DNA from: Bugulina stolonifera | Taxonomy: Eukaryota; Bryozoa; Gymnolaemata; Cheilostomatida; Bugulidae | NCBI GenBank assembly: GCA_935421135.1 | Contig: OW285197.1 | Coordinates: forward strand, 3,438,568 to 3,502,567 | DNA: 64,000 bases | Direction of reading: 5' to 3' | Shown here: positions 48,403-61,000 of the stretch, one piece after another | How positions within the stretch are numbered: the first letter of the stretch is position 1 | Layout: every line of letters begins with the position of its first letter | Made by a program: the position numbers and the translations under genes | The notes under the pieces: generated by a model | Seen by the model: only the letters and a program-made list of their open reading frames with translations | The model's database searches: none | What the model was told of the DNA's origin: nothing

Positions 48403-48465
48403 TATTTCAAAGAGACTGTAGACATCACGGTGACAGGAATGCTTGAGGAAAGTGTTGACCAGTAT
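48403..48465 (-). pseudogene. truncated caspase p10 exon
   Basis: The minus strand reads ILVNTFLKHSCHRDVYSLFEI followed by a GTAAGT donor in phase 0, matching exon 7 of the main gene (58,930-59,039). Similarity stops abruptly at about 48,465, where repeat B begins, so the 5' 45-50 bp of the exon (including the GSPF segment) and everything upstream are missing. Confidence 0.75.
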
Positions 48466-49598
48466 TCGCATTCAACATAATAGTATTGTAAAAAACGATG
48501 ATTTTGCTGTGCATGTAGCAAGTTTGTATCTAGAAGAACCTGTGAAACAAGCAAACTATATTCACTAGCGACTTATGAACTAGTAAACTAAGCATAACCA
48601 GTTGAAGCTGTGTTACACAGTTGACATGTAACTGAGTAGACAAATAATGACTATGTATAAACCGATTTTCCTCATTGTGACTGTGTGTGAAAAGTGCAGC
48701 AAATTACCATTACGTAAGCACTCCATTAAGAAAGAGCAAGGATAAAAATCAAAGTTGTAGGAAAATTACGTGTCCGGCAAAATAGTGTTACGGAGTTGAC
48801 AATCTAAAAAGGCGCATTCACTTATTGTTGACTTGTCAGAGGGCAAGATAGCTGACAAATGAAAATTTCTTTGATATTTTCATGCAGGCAAAAACAATAG
48901 ACTTACTTAGCTATAAAAATAGACTGAAATTGGCTTCAGATGCCCTAAACAATTTAGTTGTTATGTAGTTGACAACGAAAAAACTGTGACAAGATTTTGA
49001 ACAAACTTAATACGTAGTTTGGAACTGTACATGTATGTATTCATGTTGGCTATTAAGGTAAACACTTAGTCCATGTTTCCAGGTGCAGGAAGAGTGAATG
49101 CATAACATATTGAGTGCGGTCAGAGCAGCCCAATCTTGGTTGTAAGTTTAGTACTCAGTCATTGTGACATTGAATTTAAATGAATTATGAAACTCTAGCA
49201 AATGCCAACACTGGTTGCCCTTGTCTTTTTATCCATTGTCTAAAGGTAACAAAACCATTCAGGTATCATCAACTCATAACAGGAGAAATATTTCTCTGCG
49301 ACGGAATTTTATATTATAATATGAGAATCACTCGAATCATTACCATGATGTGACCCACAGACTCTGACCTACATGTAAGTTAATTGAATACCTAACAACC
49401 AGAGAAGCTCCTTTCATAATGAAGCATATTTGACCCAATGATTATTTTTATAATGTTAATGAAACTGTTAATTTTGGTTAATATGCATAGTGTATTAGAG
49501 AAAGACGTGCGGCTTTGCAATATGGAGGAGCTAATAGCTGGAACATTTAGAACATTTACACATACTGTGCTATCAAAGCTTCAATTCTGCCATTTTAT

Positions 49599-50250
49599 TT
49601 GTATTTGCAAGACGAGAGTTTGATTGTAGCGGCCACTATGGAGGAGGAAACTTCTGTTCAATGCATGGCAGCAAAGGATGTAGCTGATGAAGTTATATAC
49701 TCACTGGTAGGAGGCTCATGTGGTGCTCTAGGAGGACCAAAGAAACATGGAACATACGATAAGCACAGTGTTTGCAGTATGTGTGCGAGAGTTCAATGTC
49801 TGCTGTGTGGAAATGAGTTTGATTCAGAGGGAGCTTGTGTCAGTCACCAATTCAAAACTCCCAGAAGCAGAGCTCTAGAAGTTACCACATACTTCCTCAA
49901 TTGACCAGACAATATTACACAACCAACAGGTCCTCCTCTATGTGAGCAGATATCGATTCTCTACTGTCGTGAGCGGTCAAAGTGTAAAGGAAGTGTTGAA
50001 AACTCCTTTAGGTTGGACCAGTATTCTAGTAAATGCAGACTATAATTTTTCCACAAATGCCTGCTCAGCAAGAATCATCGTGATCAACATAATATGCATG
50101 AAGTCAGTTATACAACTCCAGTCTCACCAGGGCTCATAGGACTGAACAAAGAGATAGCTGATATCAAATGCTCAAAATGTGTCAAAAGTAGGGTGGCTGC
50201 GCAAAAAAGGAAGTCTTCTTTAATCTGTGCCCTCTGTTTCCAGACTTAGT
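49599..50250 (+). pseudogene. cysteine-rich protein fragment, copy B
   Basis: An open frame of 101 codons contains MEEETSVQCMAA, then KHSVCSMCARVQCLLC, EFDSEGACVSHQ and a TGA at 49,902-49,904. The following segment, in the frame matching copy A, gives LYCRERSKCKG and CSKC. Repeated CxxC/CxxxxC spacing suggests zinc binding. Copies A and B share the sequence but each carries stops, so both are probably non-functional. Family not recognised. Confidence 0.4.
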
Positions 50251-51162
50251 TTACTACAAGGCTAATGCAACATAGCAAAACAATATAAAAATATGGTCCT
50301 TCATTTCTATTTTACTATGAATTTCTGTGTATTCCACACTAAATCACTTCGATTTGCTACACATGTATATGTACATTTCTCAAAGCTATTTTCGGTATGT
50401 CTGTCTGCTACTATGCTTACTGGAGTCACAATATTGCTCATCACTTTGATCAAACTAAAGCAAGCTTAAATAAACTCAAGTCATTTTGGTTTAATTCATG
50501 CCCATTTTAGATAAGTTTTACAAAGAGCATCAGTAAATAAGTCATCAAAATAAGATGCATACCTTGCTGCTGCCATTAAGAACCCATTTTAATACTGGTT
50601 GTTCTCAATTTCAATCAGCCTATCCTACAAATCATGGAAGCACCCAAGTAGTTATTTACATGTACATGTAGACATAGAGTGCCGTGTACTTCAGATTACT
50701 GTTACACATATTACAGGAATTGACTGTAACTTGCGTGTTGACTCATAATAATATTTTAGTAAGCTATTTGATGCTGCCACTCATTTACCGACACATATTC
50801 TCCAGTAATAGACAAAGACACATGAATTATAGACATAAGAGCTTACCAGTTATCAATGCTCACCTGAGGTCTCAGTAGCCAAATGATGTTGAGATTGGTT
50901 TGTCTTGGCTGCTACTACAACAGTCTAGGTTTACAAAGGCAGATAAGACATATACATGTATCTGACTGATTTACATGTAAGATGAACAGTGTTATTTCCA
51001 AGTATTGAATAAGCTGACGGTAGTGGTTTAATATGCATTTGAAATACACAGTGGATGGGAGAACAGTGCTGTGATAGATTCTTAAAACATTTTGGCATAA
51101 ACCATCACTTTCAATTTCATATCAAATCCTGCAACTTAGCAGGCTGTACCCACATGTATATC

Positions 51163-51290
51163 CTAGCCCAGGAGTTAGGGCCCTGGGCTTCTGTGTGGGA
51201 GTCTCAGGTTTGATTTCTGTGGAAGTCATTTATGGTGTTAGGAAGGAGACGCAACCATGTAAAGCTCCTCGACTACCTTAGTAAGTTTGC
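51163..51290 (+). mobile_element. tRNA-derived SINE copy inside repeat B
   Basis: AGCCCAGGAGTTAGGGC (A-box-like) and AGGTTTGATTTCT (B-box-like) at the same spacing as at 40,508. Only one copy is present here, against two in repeat A. Confidence 0.5.
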
Positions 51291-51739
51291 CATTGGTGAA
51301 GTGCTTCCCCACCCCAAACTAGAAAAAAATGCAGGTCTCTCCAGATCATTGCTTTTTCAATTTTGGATCAATTGAGCGAGGTAAAGACAATAAGTTTTTT
51401 ATCTACATGTATGTATACATGGCTATATAACGTCAACAATAATATTCTTATTCACATATATTAGTCTTAAAGTAATAGTTTACATAAATAGCAGCATTTC
51501 AATACTGCCACTGAGCAAAGAATGTTTCACAGCGCACACAGGTGTTCATTTTGGAATGTTATTGTATGTATAAGTTTTACGGGGTTTGGGTACCAATGTT
51601 AACATGAGTGTGGTGTTTGGTAGTCGTAGTGAGCTGCCAAGGTAAACTTCCGCTCATTACATAAAGAGTGAACAGTTAAGTAAGCTCTTGTAGTTATTTC
51701 AAAGAGCGTAGGCCGATGCTTGGACTCATTAAAAACTCA

Positions 51740-54700
51740 GAAATTACGTAACAAGATGGCCGATTGCCACTTGTTGTCTGATGCTAGGCAGAGTACCGGG
51801 TGTTGGCTGTTCGGAACCTCATTCCTTCCAGAACAGCTCCAGAACAGTTGTATTGACCACTTGAAGGTTAACGAGAGAACAATTACTGGATCCACCAGGA
51901 TTTTATGAAAATTATTTGTAAATTCCGAACATTTGACACTACACCACCTACACTGCTTTCATTCATTCACAGCTCCTACATGATTTTCATTATGATTATT
52001 ATATATGTTTGTACATGTATATACTGTATGCGAATTATAATGCATCTGGAGCCCAGGTAGAAGGCCTGTTTCTACATACCGTTATTATTGGTGGCAACTG
52101 ATTTATCATTAAAGTTGTTTGGAGTCTAAATTGCTCTCAATGCCAGCCTGGCACAACTAAAGAGCACTATCTATAATTATTTGTATGTAGGTAGTTATCC
52201 CTGCATCAAGATTGTACTCAAAATTTACTCAGATATTAAACTCAGAATTCATTCAATATAGAATTATTTGAAAAAGTTTTGTCCCCATAGTTGCAACTTC
52301 CTAGTCAAACAAGTCTTGTAAAGCTGTAACATTTCACCATCTCGCTTTCTATTCATAGTAGTAGTTTATAGTATGCATTTTGCTCTCCTCACACTTAATT
52401 TTGTTTAATGGTTGTATATCTGCAAATATTATGTTAATGACGTGCTTGGTTAAAAGTGCATTATACAATCCGGTTAAAAATGAAATCTGTGAAAAGTGAC
52501 AAGACGAACAATCAAGTATTCTATCATCTGCTGAAGAAGATGTGCTTAAATCTGGCTCATGTAGGCCCACTACAACATGTGGAAGGTGATGCTACATCCT
52601 AGTAGTTTATAACCTGATTAAATATGTTACTGGAAAAAAGCAAAATGGTTGAGATTTTAAAAGCAGCCATACAATTACCTCATTGCCATTATGTCGTAGA
52701 TTATGCACATTTTTGCAGGATAAATAAAACATGTGATGCACTACATTATAATGGTGTATGATTTCATCAAAGTACAAGACCCAAAGTAAGAGCTGAGTCA
52801 CTTAAGATGACCAAAGAGCAAGCACCATGCCATCAACAAACAATCTCAGTGATGCAGATATTGCATACCTCATTACTGGGGAAAATAACCTCAATCAATC
52901 AAACACAATGTAAATTTGGTATCTAATTGGATTTGCAATAAACTCATAGTATTGGTGCAACAGGCGGTTCTGTCCGTCACATATATAAAATAGTGTAGTC
53001 TGTATTTGTACTTCTACATAAATTATGCAGATTTACAAACTCATGCATCGTTTTCCCAGGCATTATTCACTGTTACAACCTTAATTTAATGTATTGTCTG
53101 TAGAAACACTGTAATTCATTAGATGCATTGTTTTGGAGACAATAACTGAAGAAAGCCCAATACAATGACTGTCTATAAAAAACAATCTACAGTATTATCT
53201 AGATTAATTGGTCTAAAATCAATCTATAATCAACATACAAGAATAAAAATGGTGCCATACATGTAAAGTAGAGAATATAATTCTGGCTACGAATATATTT
53301 TGTATATCTAGGATGAAGGCAACTCCAACTAATGTTGGATTACCTAGGCTAGGAGCTGGTTGTCTATTATCAATTTAAACATGAGTTGTCTACATGGATA
53401 AAATGCAGCAGTGTCCAATTTGCAGAGCTATAGACTCTACAAGTAGTGAATTTCACATGTACACTGCACATGGCGTGTCTACGCAAGTAAATAGATTGTA
53501 TGTGTTGTTTTGTGATGCCTTATGGGTGAGTATTGGTTTTGGGTTCAATTTTAACTTTTAATACATGCAACATTGCTCATGGATGTAAGTCTACAATGGG
53601 AACCACATGTATATGTGGCCAAATAAAATACATGCGAAAGGTGGTAAGAAAACTCTGAGCATCCCAAAATAAGAATTAGTATGACAAATAATACTTGATA
53701 TTACCTGGAAACAAGTGAAATGCATGCAAGATAATTATCGAATATGCAAAAGTTAGCATTTGCACCAGTTGACGTTTCATGCCATGGAGAGCTACCAGGG
53801 AGTTTGTAGGCACTTCACTAGATTATAGGTATCTCACTGAGTCCCCGCTGTTCAGAAAACTGGGAATTTCTCTAACAAACATAAGTTAGAGTCTACATGA
53901 GGCATAGCCTCATAAAATGAAACAATGCCCTATATATATAGCTTTGACTCTACCCCTCAGTGACATTATATCTATAAATATATGGTAGCATCATGAGTAG
54001 ACACTCATTTTATTTATTAATGATCAGACTAAAATAATAATGTAAATAATGTAGGAGAACAAAGTCAGAACCTAGCTAGTAGCAAACCTAAGGTAATCAC
54101 ATGTACGTGCACTTCTGCAATAAATAATATTTTTTCTGCTCATTAAAATAACAGTGCAAATTGGAATCTAACAAAACATCTACATTGCATACATTGTACT
54201 TAGCTTCTAGTACGTCATACAAATACCTACATGCAGTTCTATTTATGGGAATAAGTCAAGCTGAATGATTATGATCAATGAGGATTATTATGTAAGCTAT
54301 TAGCATAGTCATATATATGTACATGTACATGTAGAATGTAATATGGCTATCACCAACATAATAATGGTCATATAAGAATCGGAATAAAATGATAAAGCAT
54401 TATACATATTGAATTAAGTAACATAACAGCATATCCTACATCAGTAGTAGATACATTTCATGTATGATAGCTATTCAAGTAGTAAATTGTTCTCTACAGT
54501 CATGTATCTCCTCAAATTTATGCTATAACGAAATTAAATGTGGTGCGATATAGTGAACTTGTGAATGTATTGACATAGGCTGTTAATTAACTTTCTGTTT
54601 TTGAGAAAATCATGGACAAAGGCTTCTAAACAAATCTAAAGTAAGTCTGTTGCTAAATAAACGATGCAAAATAATCTAATCAGGTTCTGCAGCAGCGGAA

Positions 54701-54860
54701 CAAGAATGAATTAGTTTTCTTACTATTTTAGTTTTGATTGCATAATTCGCACTAACACATGTGCTCATATTCTACTGTAATCAATGTCAACCATTTATGA
54801 ATATATACATTTATGTATTCCAAGGAAATGGCGTGTTGGAGAAATCACTCTTTCTGTAGC
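51740..54860. other. non-coding; no exon recognised
   Basis: The stretch lies between repeat B and the last exon of the main caspase gene. I looked for lost p20 exons of the truncated paralogue on the minus strand and saw no QAC or SHG motif segment. AT-rich with TACATGTA motifs near 52,012 and 54,315-54,332. Confidence 0.4.
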
Positions 54861-54866
54861 ATCTTC

Positions 54867-55004
54867 CTATTGTCCATTAAACAGAGGAAAGAGAAACACT
54901 TTTCTGTATCTGGTGAGAGTCTTGAAGGGGACTGGAATCTGTAGTCTGTTCTCAGGGTTTTCTTCTGATAACTGTACAGTCAGCACTCTCAACCTTTCCT
55001 GTAC
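54867..55004 (-). CDS. caspase exon 8 (terminal): end of p10
   Basis: A ctgcag acceptor leads to 45 codons and TAG (54,869-54,867). It reads VQERLRVLTVQLSEE, then QIPVPFKTLTRYRKVF, corresponding to the last helix and final strand of p10 (family pattern QIP...SxLTK.LYF). Phase 0 matches exon 7. No perfect AATAAA was found close downstream on the minus strand. Confidence 0.8.
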   Translation of the reverse strand, partial: VQERLRVLTVQLSEENPENRLQIPVPFKTLTRYRKVFLFPLFNGQ

Positions 55005-58000
55005 CTGCAGATCATTAGCATCACCATATTTTGTATCCACATCAAGTAGCACGATGGAACAGATAATGTTTTAGAAAAACTATGCAACATCAATCTAGTG
55101 AAAATCCTTTGTACAACAGGGTTGACTTTGTGGGAGTAGAAAATATACTTACAATGTACATTGTACTGTATGTTTGTATGTTCTACATTGTTAGACACGA
55201 GTGTGTGCACATTGTATGCATATTTTTATCAACGTACTTGAGTGACACAGATATAATTATGTACATTCCATATAAACTTAAATGCATTTAAATATACATG
55301 TACAGTATAGTTTAGGGTCAGCATTATATTGACCAGCATCTTTTGATGTACAGTTTAATGTATTTCTAGCAAGGAATTTATCTTTCAGCAGTCAGAGACT
55401 TGTTTGAAATCCATGAAAATACCAGTCCCTGACTGGGGTTTGAAACCGGGGCCTCCACGACACCTAATCGCCTAGCACAGTGAACAGAACATGCTACCAC
55501 TGCACCAGCTAAGCAACCTTAGCAAAGGAAGCTTCACGGGTAAGCAGTAGACATGCTCTGAGAGAACTGCATACAAGGGCACCCCTCTTGTTATGGCCAC
55601 CTTGACCTTTTCTAAGGTTGCTTAGCTGGTGTAGTGGGTAGCATGTTCTGTTCACTGTGCTAGGCAATTAGGTGTCGTGGAGGCCCCGGGTTCAAACCCC
55701 AGTCAGGGACTGGTGTTTTCATGGATTTGAAACAAGTCTCCGACTGCTCAAAATTAATTCCTTGCTAAAAATACATTATACATGTACAATATATTGACAA
55801 TGGCCAAACTCCCTGACATTTTATGATGCAAACTGCAAATTGTACAATGTGCATGATGATGTAAATAATGTACATGTAATTTAAATTGGCAACAATCCAT
55901 AAAAATGCATAATTTGCTCTGTGAAGATGTAATATGATAATTGTATTGTATTTGAGTGATTCTCAGATTATATTCAAAATTCAGTCACAGTGAAATATTT
56001 CCTCTGTTAAGGGTTAATAATACCCGAATTCTTTTGTTACCTTGAGACAATGTATCAAAATAGACAAGGGCAACCAGTGTCGGCCTTTGTTAGAGTTTTA
56101 TAATCCATTTAAAGTTAATGAGTATGATGAGTTAGACAAGAAATTCCTCAAAATTCAATGTTACAATAGTTGAGTACTGGACTTACAACCTTGACTGTGC
56201 TGCTTTGACTGCACTCATTATGCTATGCAGCCACCCTTACTGCCCTTAGAGACATGGACTAAGTGTTTATCTTAATAGTAAACATGAATACATGTGCACT
56301 TCCAAACTATCTTTGTTCAAAGTCTCGTCAGAGATTTTTGGTTGTCAACTTTGTAACAACCAATTGGTGTAAATTGAGAATTTAAGGACAATCCCAGTTC
56401 AATTTTCTATTTGCATCAATCTATCACCTTTGCCTACACAAAATTGTCAAAGAAATTTTCAGTTGTCAACTTGATCTACTGACAATTCAACAGTAAGTGA
56501 ATACACCTCTTTAGATAGTCAACTCCATAACGCAAATTTGGCGGGAATTTAATTTTGGGACAACTTTTATTTTTATCCAGTACTCCTTCTCAATAGAGGG
56601 CTTCCAAAATGGTGATTTTCTTCACTTTCCACGTACAGCTAAAACGAAGCAAATTGGTGTACATTCATTGGTTTTCCGCTCCGTTACTAGTCTACTCTGT
56701 AAAAAGGTTTTAAATGGTCGCGCTAAATCTCCTGGTTTATGTGTGCATGTAGGTAGTGGTAGCAGTAGTTTATTCTCTGACTACCACACATATAAGCTTG
56801 CAATATGCACAAAAAATCAGTAATTTTTTGAAGATTGGTGTGTAAACTGTAGGATGTCTTGTACATGTATATGTTACAGAGTTGACAATCTGTGGATATT
56901 TGCATACTGTTTACATATTTCCACTCTGCAACAGCAATTAGTGAAGTAATTAGTAACAATTAAGCTCTGCTGTTGCTTTCTGATGATTTTAGACCTAGCT
57001 ACTTATGTAAATTTTGAACAAAATCAGACAGCACACATTAAATTGGCTTTCAAAACCCAATTGAACACATAGTTACTTTGAGAATCAATCATCTCTATTT
57101 CATAATAAATTACAACATCCGCATAGTAATACATGCATGTATAGTACATGTGCATGTATAGTACACGTGCATGTATAGTACACGCGCATGTATAGTACAC
57201 GTGCATGTATAGTACACGTGCATGTATAGTACACGTGCATGTATAGTACACGTGCATGTATAGTACACGTGCATGTATAGTACACGCGCATGTATAGTAC
57301 ACGCGCATGTATAGTACACGCGCATGTATAGTACACGCGCATGTATAGTACACGCGCATGTATAGTACACGCGCATGTATAGTACACGCGCATGTATAGT
57401 ACACGCGCATGTATAGTACACGAGCATGTATAGTACACGAGCATGTATAGTACACGCGCATGTATAGTACACGCGCATGTATAGTACACGCGCATGTATA
57501 GTACACGCGCATGTATAGTACACGCGCATGTATAGTACACGCGCATGTATAGTACACGAGCATGTATAGTACACGAGCATGTATAGTACACGCGCATGTA
57601 TAGTACACGCGCATGTATAGTACACGCGCATGTATAGTACACGCGCATGTATAGTACACGCGCATGTATAGTACACGCGCATGCATAGTACACGTGCATG
57701 TATAGTACACGTGCATGTATAGTGTGTCCACATTGCATTTAACGTTTGCCTTTACGCTGCACCTGTAAAACATATGTGCTCCATAGAGCAAATATATTAT
57801 ATTGTAATGGACTGGACAACTCCTAAGGGCCGAGCCCGATGGCCGAGGCCCGACCACCCAGGAACATTAACACTATAGTGCTGTATCTAGACTACTTGCT
57901 AGCATAGCAGAAACCAGAACTCTAACTCGTATACAGCCCTCTGGATATACAGTAATCTTAATTACATCATTAGGCTGGAAAGCCGACCCGACTGCATGAC

Positions 58001-61000
58001 ACTTGTATAAGCATTCATTTATATTGACCATTCTGTACTAACTTGTCTGTACAACAGATCTGTCACTGGTATACTGTCATTTATAATGTGCGTTACTGAG
58101 TCATTGGCTTACTATGTTTACAATTAGCTACCCATTGTTATTGTACATTACTGGTACTTTTTCATGACGTATATCCGTGTTATAGCTCTCCTTTGTGCCC
58201 TTCTGCGAAGATTACTGGTATTAATAGATATTGCACCAGACTTGTTTTGATTGCGACATACCGCTCTAATACTATTGTATAGATATACCGGGTTTCCGGC
58301 TGCCATATTGTTGCGCAACTTCCGGACGACCTTATGTCGTCTTTTTCTGACACTACGTCGGGCGGAAGCTATCCTACTATATAAAGGACACTGTTTTATC
58401 GTTTGTTGTCTCAGTCTTCACTTGGCTTTCAATAAAGACACATCTATACTTGATACAGAGACTTTCACTTCCTTTGGTCAGGTCATTCGCATAGCGAACC
58501 GCCTACTAGGTCGGATCACTCTCTTTCACAGTATAGTCAGAAGGCTAGACATGGGATCAGATGGGTCGTCTCTGGTAGTACTTGGACTACTGAGACCAGT
58601 CTCGATCTTTCATGTAATGAGAAGGCCTAGCACCACACATAGGCACTTCAGTTTCGGGTCGGCAGTCGTGTCCAAGGACGACCACACAAAATACCAGAAA
58701 CCATTACAATATTTCTATTAAATATTAAATTTATCATTACTTACATGTCCATGCATGTCCTATTTGAATATTGCTCCATGATCTCAATGCAGTGGTGACA
58801 AGGATTTTCACCATTATGACACAATATTACTTTTACACATTATTTCTTAGATCAGTATTAATACATGTATGTATGTGTGGTAACATGTCTAGTGGTAAAT
58901 TAGTGAGACATGGCGCGTGATCAACTTACTATCTCAAAAAGGCTGTAGACATCCCTGTGACATGAATGCTTGAGGAAAGTGTTGACCAATATTCTGATAA
59001 ATGGACTTCCATAGACAGGGTGTCTCAGTGAAGAGTCAGCTGAAACAATCAAATTATCCACTACACTGTCCTAGCCTCACAGCAGCCATATATGCAGTAT
59101 TATGTCATGATGTATCAATCCAATAGTAGACACAATAAGCGGTACAGTCTACAGTGTATTATCCATTTATCAGGGTGTAGTGGTTAGTCTAATGAGTCGT
59201 AGACTCAGATTCAAGTCAATATTTAGGAAGGAAAGCTCCCCTAATCTAGGCATGACTATCATGGGTATCAAGCAGCAATTTTCTAAGCATTCTGGTTGAT
59301 CTTTCAAACAGCGAAAGCTCGCATTAAAAACAAATATAATGATTTTGGTGGCAGAAACCGTATTACTTCAAGTTAAGTGGTTTGTAAACCATGGGTTTTT
59401 GTCCTCCCATATTGCCATGGTGAGACCTTCGGGTCACAAACATAAAAACATGTTTTAATATGTTAACCTTGTAACTTTCACTAGACGTTCCAGGGACGTC
59501 CTAATCATTAGCTTCAATTTTTGACTCAATGTTCTAGGAAAGTCAGCCAAGATAATTAAATTATCCAATGCACTGTCCTTACATCCCGACATTTACACAA
59601 TATTACATATCATTCCATAACAGGCACAATAAGTGGTACAATTTACATGTACAGTCAGTTATCTGTTTTTCAGGGTTTAGTGATCATTCAGATGACTCCA
59701 TAGGCTCAGATTTAAGCATCGAACCATTACATTTGGGAAGGAAAGCTTTCCTAACCCAGCCATGATTATGGGTGTCTAACTGCCATCTCCTAAACAATCT
59801 GGCTGATCTTTTAAATAGGAAAGCTCACAGCAAACACTTAGTCTTTGCTACAAAAACGTAAAGATATTGAGCTGGGTGATGGAAAGTGATGCATTACTCA
59901 AAAATGATTACTTTACACTTAAAAGCGGTAGGTTGTGGTTTTTTTATAATAATGCCCTGGTACGAGCTTTGGATCAGAAACATAAAACATGCTAAAACAT
60001 GTGAAAATGGTCTAAATGCTACCAATAGCCACAAATTCCACAACAAAATGGTATCATGCTAGATATTCACAAAATTATTTGCCGACTAGTCAATGTGTGT
60101 TCATTTTAAATTGACATAATGCTGCCACGTCCATCTAGGTAGCTGAGGTGCAGCCGTATAATTATGATGCAGGCCGTAGTACGAGATGTTAATGTCAATT
60201 ATAACTTACTTTCAAAGCATGACCTAAATACAATGAGATCATCTACAGTCATCTTAATGTCCTCATCTATATGCCGAGGTAGCTGTGGTGCCATACCTGT
60301 AAACATACGCGTACCACTTATTACGCGTTCACACAATGAATGAGTATATTTTCTACAGAGTTACGTCATGCCAGCTTTGAAATTTTTGAGTAACTGCAAA
60401 AAACAATTTTACTACAACATAGTAGACTACTTGTCCAAGTGCATAGCAACAGCAATCATGTATTTGGTATAATAATGCACATCACCAATATCCTACCTGA
60501 ATACGATGCCACATAATTAAGTGATAGGATTTATCCCCACTTACCACTTCGACAGGCTTGGACTATTACTGCCTTTGGTTTATTATTCATAGCAGAGAAT
60601 CTCTGGGATGACATTCTTTCATATATCTCTGAGAGTTTGACTGGCATATAATCTGTGCCATAGATGACATTATCTTCACCACCATGACTCATCACTACCA
60701 GGGTGAACATCCCATAGTCAGCATGGTCTGGGTTCCTTGTCTCTGTCTCTATTTCAGATATAATCTCCTAGAAAGCAGTAAACAAAAACAATCTCGCTGT
60801 CTGCACTAAAATATTTTAAGCATGCCGCTGAGCAAGATGATAAATTACATGTATGTGCTTTTTATAATAATAACTTTTCTTTGCTAAGGTTTGTAGCAAC
60901 TGTAGCATAATACATGTACATGAATATTAAGTGCATTGTATGCATTGTAATATTATTATGATGTTGTAATAATAATTATGGTGTTTGGGTGATTGTGTCT

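Larger units (their letters stand above)
48464..51733 (+). repeat. large direct repeat, copy B
   Basis: About 3.27 kb closely similar to 38,405-41,286. It contains the 420 bp missing from A. The left boundary coincides exactly with the truncation of a caspase p10 exon. The right boundary is about 51,733 (actcatta). Part of its left end (about 48,600-49,340) is also related, in inverse orientation, to 55,940-56,930. Confidence 0.8.

Noticed and set aside
55618..55710. tRNA gene suggested by A-box and B-box motifs
   Set aside because: The acceptor stem halves do not pair, and the sequence continues as a longer repeat with an inverted twin, so it is a tRNA-derived SINE.
57128..57722. CRISPR-like array suggested by regular short repeats
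   Set aside because: The 17-bp units are directly adjacent with no spacers, in an animal intron. It is a minisatellite.
57024..57857. Three overlapping minus-strand frames of 207-277 codons rich in Tyr, Cys and Thr
   Set aside because: They arise from the 17-bp minisatellite, where all three frames stay open because the period is not a multiple of 3.
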